The notes under the pieces: model-generated
What the model saw: the letters and a program-made list of their open reading frames with translations, nothing else
Told to the model about the DNA's origin: nothing
Databases searched by the model: none
Assembly (NCBI RefSeq): GCF_934636505.1
Contig: NZ_CAKUAL010000052.1
Location: 1-15,051, forward strand
Direction: 5' to 3'
Source: an uncultured Ellagibacter sp.
GTDB taxonomy: Bacteria > Actinomycetota > Coriobacteriia > Coriobacteriales > Eggerthellaceae
Length of the DNA stretch: 15,051 nt
Shown: positions 7,616 through 13,916 of the stretch, in pieces
Position numbering within the stretch: position 1 is the stretch's first letter
Layout of the letters: every line of letters begins with the position of its first letter
Translations under genes and position numbers: made by a program

Positions 7616-8137
7616 ATGAGCGAGGATCAGATCGCAACTGCCACTGACGAGGTTGATTCGCCAGCGGAGGAGACGCAGGAAGAAGCTTGTGAGGTACCGG
7701 CCTCGGAGGCGGAGGACCCTGCCGATTCCGAGCACGCCGAGGAAGCTGCGGGTGAAGAAGAGCTTGCTGATTCGGAAAACGTGGTAGAAGAAGAGACCGA
7801 AGAGTACGAAACCGTCGAGATTGAGTACTCCGAAGACGACATCGAGGCCTATATCGTCGACGAGGACGACAACGAGATCGGCTTTATCCTGCTTGACGAG
7901 GATGGCAACGAGGTCGAGTACTACTACGATGACGATGAGGAAGCCGATGCGGGCGAGCCTGGCGAGGACAATCCCTATGATTTAGGCATTACTCGGGAAG
8001 GCGTCGCCGAAGCGACAAGCGACATGAACGACATCTATCGCGATGGCGTCGCGATCGCGGTCGATCTGAAAGACGCGCTCTCCGAAATCAAGGAGGCGCT
8101 CGATTTCTCGGACATCCTTCCGACGAAGAAGAAATAA
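7616..8137 (+). CDS. Extremely acidic protein of unknown function between smpB and ssrA
   Basis: I do not recognise this 173-residue protein. By my count residues 1-126 contain 54 Asp/Glu and no Lys or Arg; the first basic residue is R127. Residues 2-62 are low-complexity, rich in E, A, D and S, and probably disordered. Residues 66-104 alternate hydrophobic and acidic residues and carry two similar units, VDEDDNEIGF and LDEDGNEVEY (81-90, 93-102), suggesting a beta-hairpin. The C-terminal part (about 128-173) is more balanced, with an amphipathic helix LKDALSEIKEALDF and a terminal KKK. No signal peptide or membrane segment. GAAAGGG (7601-7607) lies eight bases before the ATG. With a 14-base gap to smpB it is probably co-transcribed and may act with SmpB or tmRNA, but nothing in the sequence proves it. 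Possible roles such as SmpB-binding or RNA mimicry are guesses. Confidence 0.85.
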   Translation: MSEDQIATATDEVDSPAEETQEEACEVPASEAEDPADSEHAEEAAGEEELADSENVVEEETEEYETVEIEYSEDDIEAYIVDEDDNEIGFILLDEDGNEVEYYYDDDEEADAGEPGEDNPYDLGITREGVAEATSDMNDIYRDGVAIAVDLKDALSEIKEALDFSDILPTKKK

Positions 8138-8152
8138 CCTCTCCGCGCCGCC

Positions 8153-8180
8153 TTGACAGGGCGGGCCGCTCGGCTACAAT
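8153..8180 (+). promoter_or_regulatory. Strong promoter of ssrA
   Basis: A perfect -35 TTGACA (8153-8158), a 16-base spacer and -10 TACAAT (8175-8180). Transcription should start near 8187, giving a leader of about 80 bases before the mature tmRNA end at 8268. This is the best promoter in the window, fitting an abundant RNA. Confidence 0.85.
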
Positions 8181-8189
8181 AATTTTTCT

Positions 8190-8206
8190 GCAAGAGCACG
8201 TCTTGC
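8190..8206 (+). repeat. Small hairpin at the predicted 5' end of the tmRNA precursor
   Basis: GCAAGA (8190-8195) and TCTTGC (8201-8206) pair perfectly around the loop GCACG. It starts about three bases after the predicted transcription start, so the precursor would have a structured 5' end. Its role, if any, could be protection or processing. Confidence 0.5.
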
Positions 8207-8267
8207 GCACTTTGACAAGGTGGAACGCATGAGTTCCCGTCTACCGGCGATTGACGCCGACGAATTC

Positions 8268-8637
8268 GGGGGCGACTGGTTTCGACATGGTATGTTTGAA
8301 CTGAGGAGCAGGTCGTGGTCTCCTCGCCACGTAAAACAGGGGTAACGTCAAGTTAATTGGCAAGAAGAACTATCAGAGCGCTCCTGCGCTCGCCATGGCT
8401 GCTTAATCAGCACCTGGCACGTCAACCCCGGGTTGTCCCCGACTCGGGCGCGACGTCATTTTAGGGGACTGCATCAAAGCACGTAATCGGTATGGCTTTG
8501 GTAAAGATTGAACCGATCCGGGTCGGCAACGTTAGTTCGCGGACCGAGACGGCCTTGAATCCGAACGCGAAATAAGCTTGTAGAGCCTCAGCGAGAATAT
8601 AGTATGGACCGGAGTTCGATTCTCCGCGCCTCCACCA
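8268..8637 (+). ncRNA. ssrA: Transfer-messenger RNA (tmRNA, SsrA)
   Basis: Rescues ribosomes stalled on broken mRNA by acting first as tRNA(Ala), then as mRNA for a degradation tag. The 5' end GGGGGCGACTGGTTTCGAC and the 3' end with T-arm CGGAG-TTCGATT-CTCCG, then CGCCTCC-ACCA, are diagnostic. The acceptor stem GGGGGCG/CGCCTCC pairs fully and has a G:U at the third pair, the alanyl-tRNA synthetase identity element. CCA is encoded. The tag frame starts at GGC (8359) and ends at TAA (8404-8406), giving GKKNYQSAPALAMAA. The length of 370 bases is normal for a one-piece tmRNA. It has its own promoter and terminator and lies in the smpB cluster. The resume codon is inferred from the frame ending in Ala-Ala-stop. 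Confidence 0.97.
8359..8406 (+). other. Tag-peptide reading frame inside tmRNA
   Basis: Fifteen codons and a TAA stop: GKKNYQSAPALAMAA. The Ala-Ala end is what ClpXP-type proteases recognise. The frame is the only one of the three giving an Ala-Ala-stop end. The resume codon at GGC, directly after AGTTAATT, is an inference; it could in principle be moved by a codon. Confidence 0.85.
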
Positions 8638-8645
8638 CAACATGC

Positions 8646-8683
8646 CAGGCAGGCCCGAAAACGGGTCTGCCTGTTTTGTTTCC
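8646..8683 (+). terminator. Terminator of ssrA
   Basis: CAGGCAGGCCCG (8646-8657) pairs with CGGGTCTGCCTG (8662-8673), 12 pairs with one G:T and an AAAA loop, followed by TTTTGTTT. It begins nine bases after the encoded CCA. Confidence 0.93.
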
Positions 8684-8769
8684 GCGACTTTGATTAGGAC
8701 GACAAGCCTGGCTTTCCGCTCACTTTTGAGCCGTGCGTCAAGTATTCGTGCAACGTGCCAGAACGTGTC

Positions 8770-8797
8770 CTGCCAAGGCGGGTTCTCTTGCTACAAT
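8770..8797 (+). promoter_or_regulatory. Promoter of the L,D-transpeptidase gene
   Basis: An extended -10, TGCTACAAT (8789-8797), with a -35-like CTGCCA (8770-8775) 16 bases before the TACAAT hexamer. The transcript would start near 8804, about 35 bases before the ATG at 8839. Nothing else is seen in 8684-8769. Confidence 0.6.
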
Positions 8798-8838
8798 GAG
8801 CCGGATATAAGAAGCAAGCTGAACCGGATGAATCAGGA

Positions 8839-10476
8839 ATGACCAAACGTAACGAGCAACCCGCTCCTTCCCACGGAAAACATGCAGCACACGCCAAAAA
8901 GGCTCCCAATGAGCCGCCTCGCGTCGCGCCTTCGCACGGGAAGACTCAGGCGATCCCCCCTGTGGTTCCTGCGGGCGTGAAGGCATCTGGCGTCCCAGCG
9001 CCGCATAACGGCAACGGGTTTGCCCCCGAAATCTCCGACCCGCCGACTCTCGGCAGCAAGCATCGCGCTGCCCGCATTGCGGGAATCGTTCTTGGTGTCA
9101 TCTTCGGAATCTTGCTCGTCGTCTACCTCGTGGGCGTTGCCGTCTTTTCGGGTCATTTCTGGCCGAAGGCGACGATCGGCTCTTCCGACATTTCCTTCCA
9201 GACGCCCGACGAGGTCGCTTCGGTCCTCGAGCAGGGAATCGACGACTATTCGCTGCGCGTCCATGGCGACGGCTTGGATGTGACGCTTTCCGCAGACGAA
9301 GCGGGTGTGCGGTTCAATGCGGAGCAGATCGTGAGCGACATGTTCGCTCAGGCGAATGAATGGGCCTGGCCTGTCGAGGTGTTCCGTGAGCACGATGAGA
9401 CGGGAAGCCTTGTCGCTACCCTCGACAAGTCCGGCGTTGCCGATAAGCTCCATCAGGCGATCGATGCGGTGAATGAGAACACGGAAGCTCCCGTGAACGC
9501 CACGGTGGCGTTCGACGAGGACGCGAAGATGTTCAAGATCGTGAAGGAGAAGTACGGCACGCAGATCAACACCGACGTGGTGATGCAGGACGTGGAGCGG
9601 GCCGTCGCCACGCTCGAGAGCGAGGTCGAACTCGACGAGCGCGCGCTCTCGCAGCCGACGATCTTCTCGGACGACCAGCGCGTGATCGACGCGGCGTCGC
9701 AGGCGAATAGTATGATTCTTGCGAACGTGCAGCTTACGATGGCGGGGAAAAGCGCTCTCGTGTTCGATGCGTCAGTTATCGGTCCCTGCATCTCGATTGG
9801 GGAGGATTGCTCGGTCTCGCTGAACGAGGATGCGCTCGGTGCCTGGGCCGACGAGGTCGCCTCGTCTTACACGACGGTCGGTTCCACACGCTCCTACACG
9901 CGCGCGGACGGCGCGCAGTTCAGCGTATCGGGCGGTTCGTATGGCTGGAAGGTCGACCGCGACGCGCTCTTCGATTGGGCGAAGGCGGCGATTGAGGCCG
10001 ACCAGACGGGCGAGGCTGACTTGCCGTGCAGCCAGACCGCGAACGCATGGAATGGGGTCGGCGGTCGCGATTGGGGCGCTCGCTACATCGATATCGACCT
10101 GTCGGCGCAACATGCGCGCCTCTTCGATGAGAACGGCGAGGTCATCTGGGAATCCGACATCGTGAGCGGCAAGCCGCGCGGCGGTTCGGGAAGTCTTACT
10201 CCCACGGGCGTGTACGTCATCAACTCGAATTCGGGCGGATCGACGCTCGAGGGCACCAACGATGACGGATCGAAGTACAAGACGCCCGTCACCTACTGGA
10301 TGCCGTTCGTCGGGAACTTGATCGGCTTGCATGATGCCAGCTGGCAATACGCGTTCGGTGGCACACGGTATCGGGATGGCGCGGGGTCGCATGGGTGCGT
10401 GAACCTTCCGACGAGCAAAGCTGCCGAGTTGCACGGGCTTTGCTCAGTGGGCGATGTCGTGGTGTCGCACTGGTAA
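8839..10476 (+). CDS. Membrane-anchored L,D-transpeptidase (YkuD domain)
   Basis: Predicted to make 3-3 cross-links in peptidoglycan, or attach proteins to it, outside the membrane. Residues 1-75 are a Pro/His/Lys-rich cytoplasmic tail; one membrane segment lies at about 79-103, with the rest outside. Residues about 120-400 look like peptidoglycan-binding (PG_binding_4-type) modules, with the typical GSYGWKVDRDAL at 366-377. The catalytic YkuD domain spans about 416-545, with H498 in IGLHDASW and the active-site C520 in SHGCVNLP. The motif has Asn where many members have Arg, a variant also known in other family members. With 545 residues it is intact. The ribosome-binding site is weak: AGGA directly touches the ATG at 8839, but no better in-frame start exists. 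It is a single-gene unit with its own promoter and terminator. Confidence 0.92.
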   Translation: MTKRNEQPAPSHGKHAAHAKKAPNEPPRVAPSHGKTQAIPPVVPAGVKASGVPAPHNGNGFAPEISDPPTLGSKHRAARIAGIVLGVIFGILLVVYLVGVAVFSGHFWPKATIGSSDISFQTPDEVASVLEQGIDDYSLRVHGDGLDVTLSADEAGVRFNAEQIVSDMFAQANEWAWPVEVFREHDETGSLVATLDKSGVADKLHQAIDAVNENTEAPVNATVAFDEDAKMFKIVKEKYGTQINTDVVMQDVERAVATLESEVELDERALSQPTIFSDDQRVIDAASQANSMILANVQLTMAGKSALVFDASVIGPCISIGEDCSVSLNEDALGAWADEVASSYTTVGSTRSYTRADGAQFSVSGGSYGWKVDRDALFDWAKAAIEADQTGEADLPCSQTANAWNGVGGRDWGARYIDIDLSAQHARLFDENGEVIWESDIVSGKPRGGSGSLTPTGVYVINSNSGGSTLEGTNDDGSKYKTPVTYWMPFVGNLIGLHDASWQYAFGGTRYRDGAGSHGCVNLPTSKAAELHGLCSVGDVVVSHW

Positions 10477-10484
10477 GAAAAAAG

Positions 10485-10529
10485 AGAGCCTGCCTGCGCA
10501 GTTCGGTCGATGCGCGGGTAGGCTCTTTT
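10485..10529. terminator. Bidirectional terminator between convergent genes
   Basis: The arms AGAGCCTGCCTGCGCA (10485-10500) and TGCGCGGGTAGGCTCT (10511-10526) form a 16-pair stem with two G:T pairs and a 10-base loop. TTTT ends at 10529 on the plus strand and an A run (10478-10483) gives a T tract on the minus strand. It can serve both the transpeptidase gene and the ybaK-type gene. Confidence 0.9.
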
Positions 10530-10561
10530 CGCTTGCTGTGGGTTTTGCCAGCGCGATGCGG

Positions 10562-11047
10562 CTAGCTTACCGTGATGTCGGCGTAACGAAGTGGGATGAC
10601 CTTCTCGAGGTCGCTCGGGGCAAGCTCGACCTGGCATCCAATGCGCCCGCCCGAGAACATGATCGTGTCGAAGAGCTGTGCCGTTTCGTCGATGGTGGTC
10701 GTGAACAGCTTCTTCATCCCGACGGGGGAGCATCCTCCGTGCACGTAGCCGGTCAGCGGCAAGAGCTCCTTCGATTTCAACATGCTCACTGCCTTCTCGC
10801 CGACAGCCGTTGCCGCCTTCTTCAGGTCGAGCTCTTCGGCGACGGGCACCATGAACACGTAATGCTCGCCCGATTTCGCGACGGTGACAAGCGTCTTGAA
10901 GGTTTGGTCTGGATCCTGGCCGAGGAGATTCGCCACCTCTACGCCTGAAAGCGCCTTCTCGCATGGGAAAAGATGGCTTTCGAAGGGCACGCCTGCGGCC
11001 TCGATTTCCCTCATGGCGTTTGTTTTTGTTTCCTTTTGCTTCGACAT
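10562..11047 (-). CDS. ybaK: Cys-tRNA(Pro)/Cys-tRNA(Cys) deacylase, YbaK family
   Basis: Trans-editing enzyme that hydrolyses cysteine mis-attached to tRNA(Pro). The 161-residue protein is a single YbaK/EbsC domain of normal length. Landmarks: HLFPCEKALSGVEVANLLG (25-43), TFKTLV with the conserved catalytic-type lysine K51, and GGCSPVGMKK (104-113), the family's GGxSPxG signature. I start at ATG 11047 because AAGGAG lies about eight bases upstream on the minus strand; the frame stays open a further 22 codons but that extension has no ribosome-binding site. It faces the transpeptidase gene and shares its terminator, and is divergent from marR. No clear promoter was fixed in the 155 bases between the two divergent start codons. 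Confidence 0.95.
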   Translation of the reverse strand: MSKQKETKTNAMREIEAAGVPFESHLFPCEKALSGVEVANLLGQDPDQTFKTLVTVAKSGEHYVFMVPVAEELDLKKAATAVGEKAVSMLKSKELLPLTGYVHGGCSPVGMKKLFTTTIDETAQLFDTIMFSGGRIGCQVELAPSDLEKVIPLRYADITVS

Positions 11048-11120
11048 GGCTCTCTCCTTGGTGGTCGCTTCGGAAGGGTAGCACATGTTTGATGAAAAGA
11101 TGCAGCGAACCACGTATTCC

Positions 11121-11148
11121 TTGCAGAGTGTTTTAGCTGTGATATATT
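11121..11148 (+). promoter_or_regulatory. Promoter of the marR-ABC operon
   Basis: -35 TTGCAG (11121-11126), a 16-base spacer and -10 TATATT (11143-11148). The start of transcription would be near 11155, within the palindromes described next, so a bound repressor there would block transcription. Confidence 0.65.
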
Positions 11149-11168
11149 TCCGGAACTAAAATATTTAG
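11144..11168. promoter_or_regulatory. Candidate MarR operator (overlapping palindromes)
   Basis: Three overlapping symmetries are visible: ATATTT/AAATAT with nine bases between (11144-11164), the exact palindrome TTCCGGAA (11148-11155), and CTAAA/TTTAG around ATA (11156-11168). MarR proteins bind palindromes of 16-24 bp that overlap their own promoters, and this one covers the -10 box and transcript start. Which symmetry is used is not known. Confidence 0.5.
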
Positions 11169-11202
11169 AGTGAAAAAGATAAATGAGAAGGAGGTTTGCT
11201 GC

Positions 11203-11760
11203 GTGGACCAATCCATCGAGGAATTGAAGCAGCGGCTCTTTGCGGCCACGAGGCGCATGCACAAAAGCCGGTCGCACCCGCCTTTGCCTGAGGGCATCAC
11301 GCCGACCGAGGGCTTCGTTTTGATGTCTATTTCCCAACTTATGTCCGACGGTAAGCGCGTCCGATCGGGCGATATCGCCAAGCGCGGACACAGCACTCCA
11401 AGTGCGACGTCGCAGGCGTTGAAGTCGCTCGAGGAGAAGGGCTTTATCACGAGACATCGCGACGAGGGGGACAGCCGTGGCGTCACGGTGCAGTTGACGG
11501 AGCTCGGTTGGAAATACGAGCAGATGAACCGGCGCATGCACGATTGTCGCCTCGAGGAGCTCCTCGAGTATCTCGGGGAAGACGATGCGCGCGAGTTCGC
11601 CCGCATCACCGAGCGTGTCTCCGATTTCGAGAGTACCCATCCTTGGACCGCATATGTTGAGAGACTTTGCGAGTCCGTGGGTGATTCTGCGCGGAAGGCG
11701 TCCTCGAGAGAGTCTTTCGCAGGCATCGATTCAGGGGAAGGCGGCGAGCAATGCGAATAG
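11203..11760 (+). CDS. MarR-family transcriptional regulator
   Basis: Dimeric winged-helix DNA-binding protein, likely a ligand-sensitive repressor of its own operon and the ABC exporter genes behind it. Of 185 residues, about 33-108 form the winged helix: recognition helix STPSATSQALKSLEEKG (64-80), and wing 81-100 with the conserved D90-x-R92 in GDSRGV. Helices before and after form the dimer interface. The start is GTG at 11203 because AAGGAGG (11188-11194) lies eight bases upstream; a GTG at 11170 would add 11 residues but precedes that site. The last ten bases overlap the start of the ABC gene, which suggests translational coupling. The tail (about 160-185) is Ser/Gly/Glu-rich and probably flexible. 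The ligand is unknown. Confidence 0.92.
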   Translation: MDQSIEELKQRLFAATRRMHKSRSHPPLPEGITPTEGFVLMSISQLMSDGKRVRSGDIAKRGHSTPSATSQALKSLEEKGFITRHRDEGDSRGVTVQLTELGWKYEQMNRRMHDCRLEELLEYLGEDDAREFARITERVSDFESTHPWTAYVERLCESVGDSARKASSRESFAGIDSGEGGEQCE

Positions 11761-13916
11761 CCAAAAACCTTGCTCACCATAAAATCGCGGTGCTACTCAT
11801 CGTTGCGCTTCTAGCTGTGCAGGCATTCTGCGACCTGTCGCTTCCGAGATACACCTCCGACATTGTCGACGTGGGAATCCAGCAATCGGGCGTGGAGCAC
11901 GCGTCCGCAACGCAGCTTTCCGAGCGCACCCACGACCTCGTGGAGATGATGCTGCCCGAATCCGACGAGCAGCTCTTCGCCGAGGCGTACGATAAGGCTG
12001 CAAGCGGGGATTATACCCTCACCGAGGCGGGCTATGAGCAGCGAGAGGACCTCGACGAGGCGATGGCGCTTCCGCTCTCCGTCGTCCACTATGCCGACCA
12101 GATTCCCGATCTCGACCTCGACCAGGTGAAAGCAGCGTTCGATGCCGGGCTCGTGAGCAAAGACGATGTGATGTCCATGCTCGATGAGTCGCGCGAGTCG
12201 ATGGGCGACATGGCGGACACGCTCATCGCGCAGCAGGGCATCGCCGCGGCGCGGGCAGAATACGAGCAGCTCGGCGTCGACATGGATGCCATGCAGATGG
12301 ACTATCTCTTCTCTACGGGCGCCAAGATGCTCATGCTCTCCGCGCTCGGCATGGTCGTGGCAATCGCAATCGGTTTCCTCGCGTCGCGAACTGCGGCGAA
12401 GGTGGGACGATCCCTGCGCGGGCGGCTTTTCGACAAGGTCGTCACCTTCTCTGATGCTGAAATTCAATCGTTTAGCGCGGCGTCGCTGATCACGCGCGGG
12501 ACCAACGATGTCCAGCAGGTGCAAATGGTCACCGTGATGCTGCTGCGCATGGTTCTCTACGCGCCCATCCTCGCAATCGGCGGCGTCATCATGATCGCGC
12601 GCACCAACCTCTCGATGGGTTGGATCGTCATCGTCGCCGTGCTCGCGATCGCGCTCATCCTCGTGGTGCTCATCAAGGTCGCCATGCCGAAGTTCAAGAT
12701 CATGCAGAAGCTCATCGATCGCGTGAACCTTGTGTCGCGCGAGATGCTCATGGGCCTTTCGGTCGTGAGGGCGTTCAACCGCGAGCAGCATGAGGAGGAG
12801 CGCTTCGATGAGGCGAGCACGCGCCTGATGAAAACGCAGCTGTTCACGAATCGCGTCATGACGTTCATGATGCCGCTCATGATGCTCATCATGAACCTCG
12901 TGTCGGTCGGCATCGTGTGGTTCGGCGGCCATGCCATCGACGCGGGCACGCTCCAGACAGGTGACCTCATCGCGTTCATCACCTACTCGATGGTTATCAT
13001 CATGGGCTTCCTCATGATCGGCATGCTCTCGATCATGCTTCCGCGCGCCGATGTCGCAGCCCAGCGCATCGAGGAAGTGCTCGAATGCGAGCCCTCGATC
13101 TGCGATCCTGACCCCACAGTCTCCAAGGATGCTGAACTTTCGGCCTCTTGCAATCCTGGTGCCGAGGTCGCGTTCCACGACGTGTGCTTCCGCTACTCCG
13201 ATTCCGCCGAGAACGTCCTCGACCACGTCGATTTCACGTGCAAGCCCGGAAAGACCACGGCTATCATCGGCAGCACGGGCAGCGGGAAATCGACCATCGT
13301 GAAGCTGGCGCTTCGGTTCTACGACGTCAGCCAGGGAAGCATCACCATCGACGGCGTCGACGTGCGCGATGTGAGCCAGCACGCGCTGCGCGGGCAGCTC
13401 GGCTACGTTCCCCAGAAGGCGTTTTTGTTCAGCGGCACGATTTCGAGCAACATCGCCTATGGGGCGGAAGGCGCCAGCGACGAGCGGATTCTCCGCGCGG
13501 CCGACATCGCCCAGGCGAGCGAGTTCATCGGTGAGAAGCCTGAAGGGCTCGAAAGCCCCATCGCCCAGGGAGGCACGAACGTCTCCGGCGGCCAGCGGCA
13601 GCGCCTCGCTATCGCACGTGCACTTGCGACCGATGCGCGCGTCTTCCTTTTCGATGACAGTTTCAGCGCGCTCGACTACAAGACCGACGCCGCGCTTCGC
13701 CATGAGCTCGGCGCTCGTTTGGGCGGCAAGACCGTGATTATCGTCGCCCAGCGCATCTCGACCGTCCTTTCCGCCGACCAGATCGTCGTGCTCGACGAGG
13801 GCCGCGTCGTCGGCAAGGGCACGCACGCGGAGTTGATGGAGAGCTGCGAGGAGTATCGCGAGATCGCCATGTCCCAGTTATCGGAAGAGGAGCTTGCGGG
13901 AGGTGGTGCGCGATGA
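11751..13916 (+). CDS. ABC exporter half-transporter with degenerate ATPase site and large extracytoplasmic insert
   Basis: Permease fused to ATPase (721 residues), one half of a predicted heterodimeric drug or peptide exporter. A first membrane helix lies at about 11-29 and the second begins near 190; residues about 31-186 between them are hydrophilic, acidic and helical, placing a domain of about 155 residues outside the membrane. The remaining helices extend to about 430. The ATPase has Walker A GSTGSGKST (507-515), Q-loop Q555, signature VSGGQ (611-615), Walker B VFLFDD (631-636) and D-loop SALD. The catalytic Glu after Walker B is Asp (D636), and the H-loop His is Gln (Q667 in VAQRIST). 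Such changes are known for the inactive-site subunit of heterodimers like TM287/288 and BmrCD. The start overlaps marR; the stop overlaps the next start (ATGA). The substrate is unknown. Confidence 0.92.
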   Translation: MRIAKNLAHHKIAVLLIVALLAVQAFCDLSLPRYTSDIVDVGIQQSGVEHASATQLSERTHDLVEMMLPESDEQLFAEAYDKAASGDYTLTEAGYEQREDLDEAMALPLSVVHYADQIPDLDLDQVKAAFDAGLVSKDDVMSMLDESRESMGDMADTLIAQQGIAAARAEYEQLGVDMDAMQMDYLFSTGAKMLMLSALGMVVAIAIGFLASRTAAKVGRSLRGRLFDKVVTFSDAEIQSFSAASLITRGTNDVQQVQMVTVMLLRMVLYAPILAIGGVIMIARTNLSMGWIVIVAVLAIALILVVLIKVAMPKFKIMQKLIDRVNLVSREMLMGLSVVRAFNREQHEEERFDEASTRLMKTQLFTNRVMTFMMPLMMLIMNLVSVGIVWFGGHAIDAGTLQTGDLIAFITYSMVIIMGFLMIGMLSIMLPRADVAAQRIEEVLECEPSICDPDPTVSKDAELSASCNPGAEVAFHDVCFRYSDSAENVLDHVDFTCKPGKTTAIIGSTGSGKSTIVKLALRFYDVSQGSITIDGVDVRDVSQHALRGQLGYVPQKAFLFSGTISSNIAYGAEGASDERILRAADIAQASEFIGEKPEGLESPIAQGGTNVSGGQRQRLAIARALATDARVFLFDDSFSALDYKTDAALRHELGARLGGKTVIIVAQRISTVLSADQIVVLDEGRVVGKGTHAELMESCEEYREIAMSQLSEEELAGGGAR

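Noticed and set aside
7862..7940. EF-hand calcium loops in the acidic protein
   Set aside because: Asp spacing and the Gly and Ile positions do not match the 12-residue EF-hand consensus.
8147..8167. Hairpin CCGCC/GGCGG as a terminator after the acidic gene
   Set aside because: It is short, has no T tract directly behind it, and overlaps the ssrA -35 box.
8461..8643. Minus-strand frame starting MLWWRRGESNSGPYY
   Set aside because: It is the reverse complement of the tmRNA 3' end; such WWRRGESNSGP peptides are a familiar misannotation over tRNA-like sequences.
8642..8842. 66-codon frame whose stop overlaps the transpeptidase start (ATGA)
   Set aside because: It begins inside the ssrA terminator and spans a promoter; the ATGA overlap is likely chance.
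11811..13826. 671-codon minus-strand frame opposite the ABC gene
   Set aside because: Antisense shadow rich in His, Asp and Arg, without recognisable motif; the plus strand has all ABC motifs.
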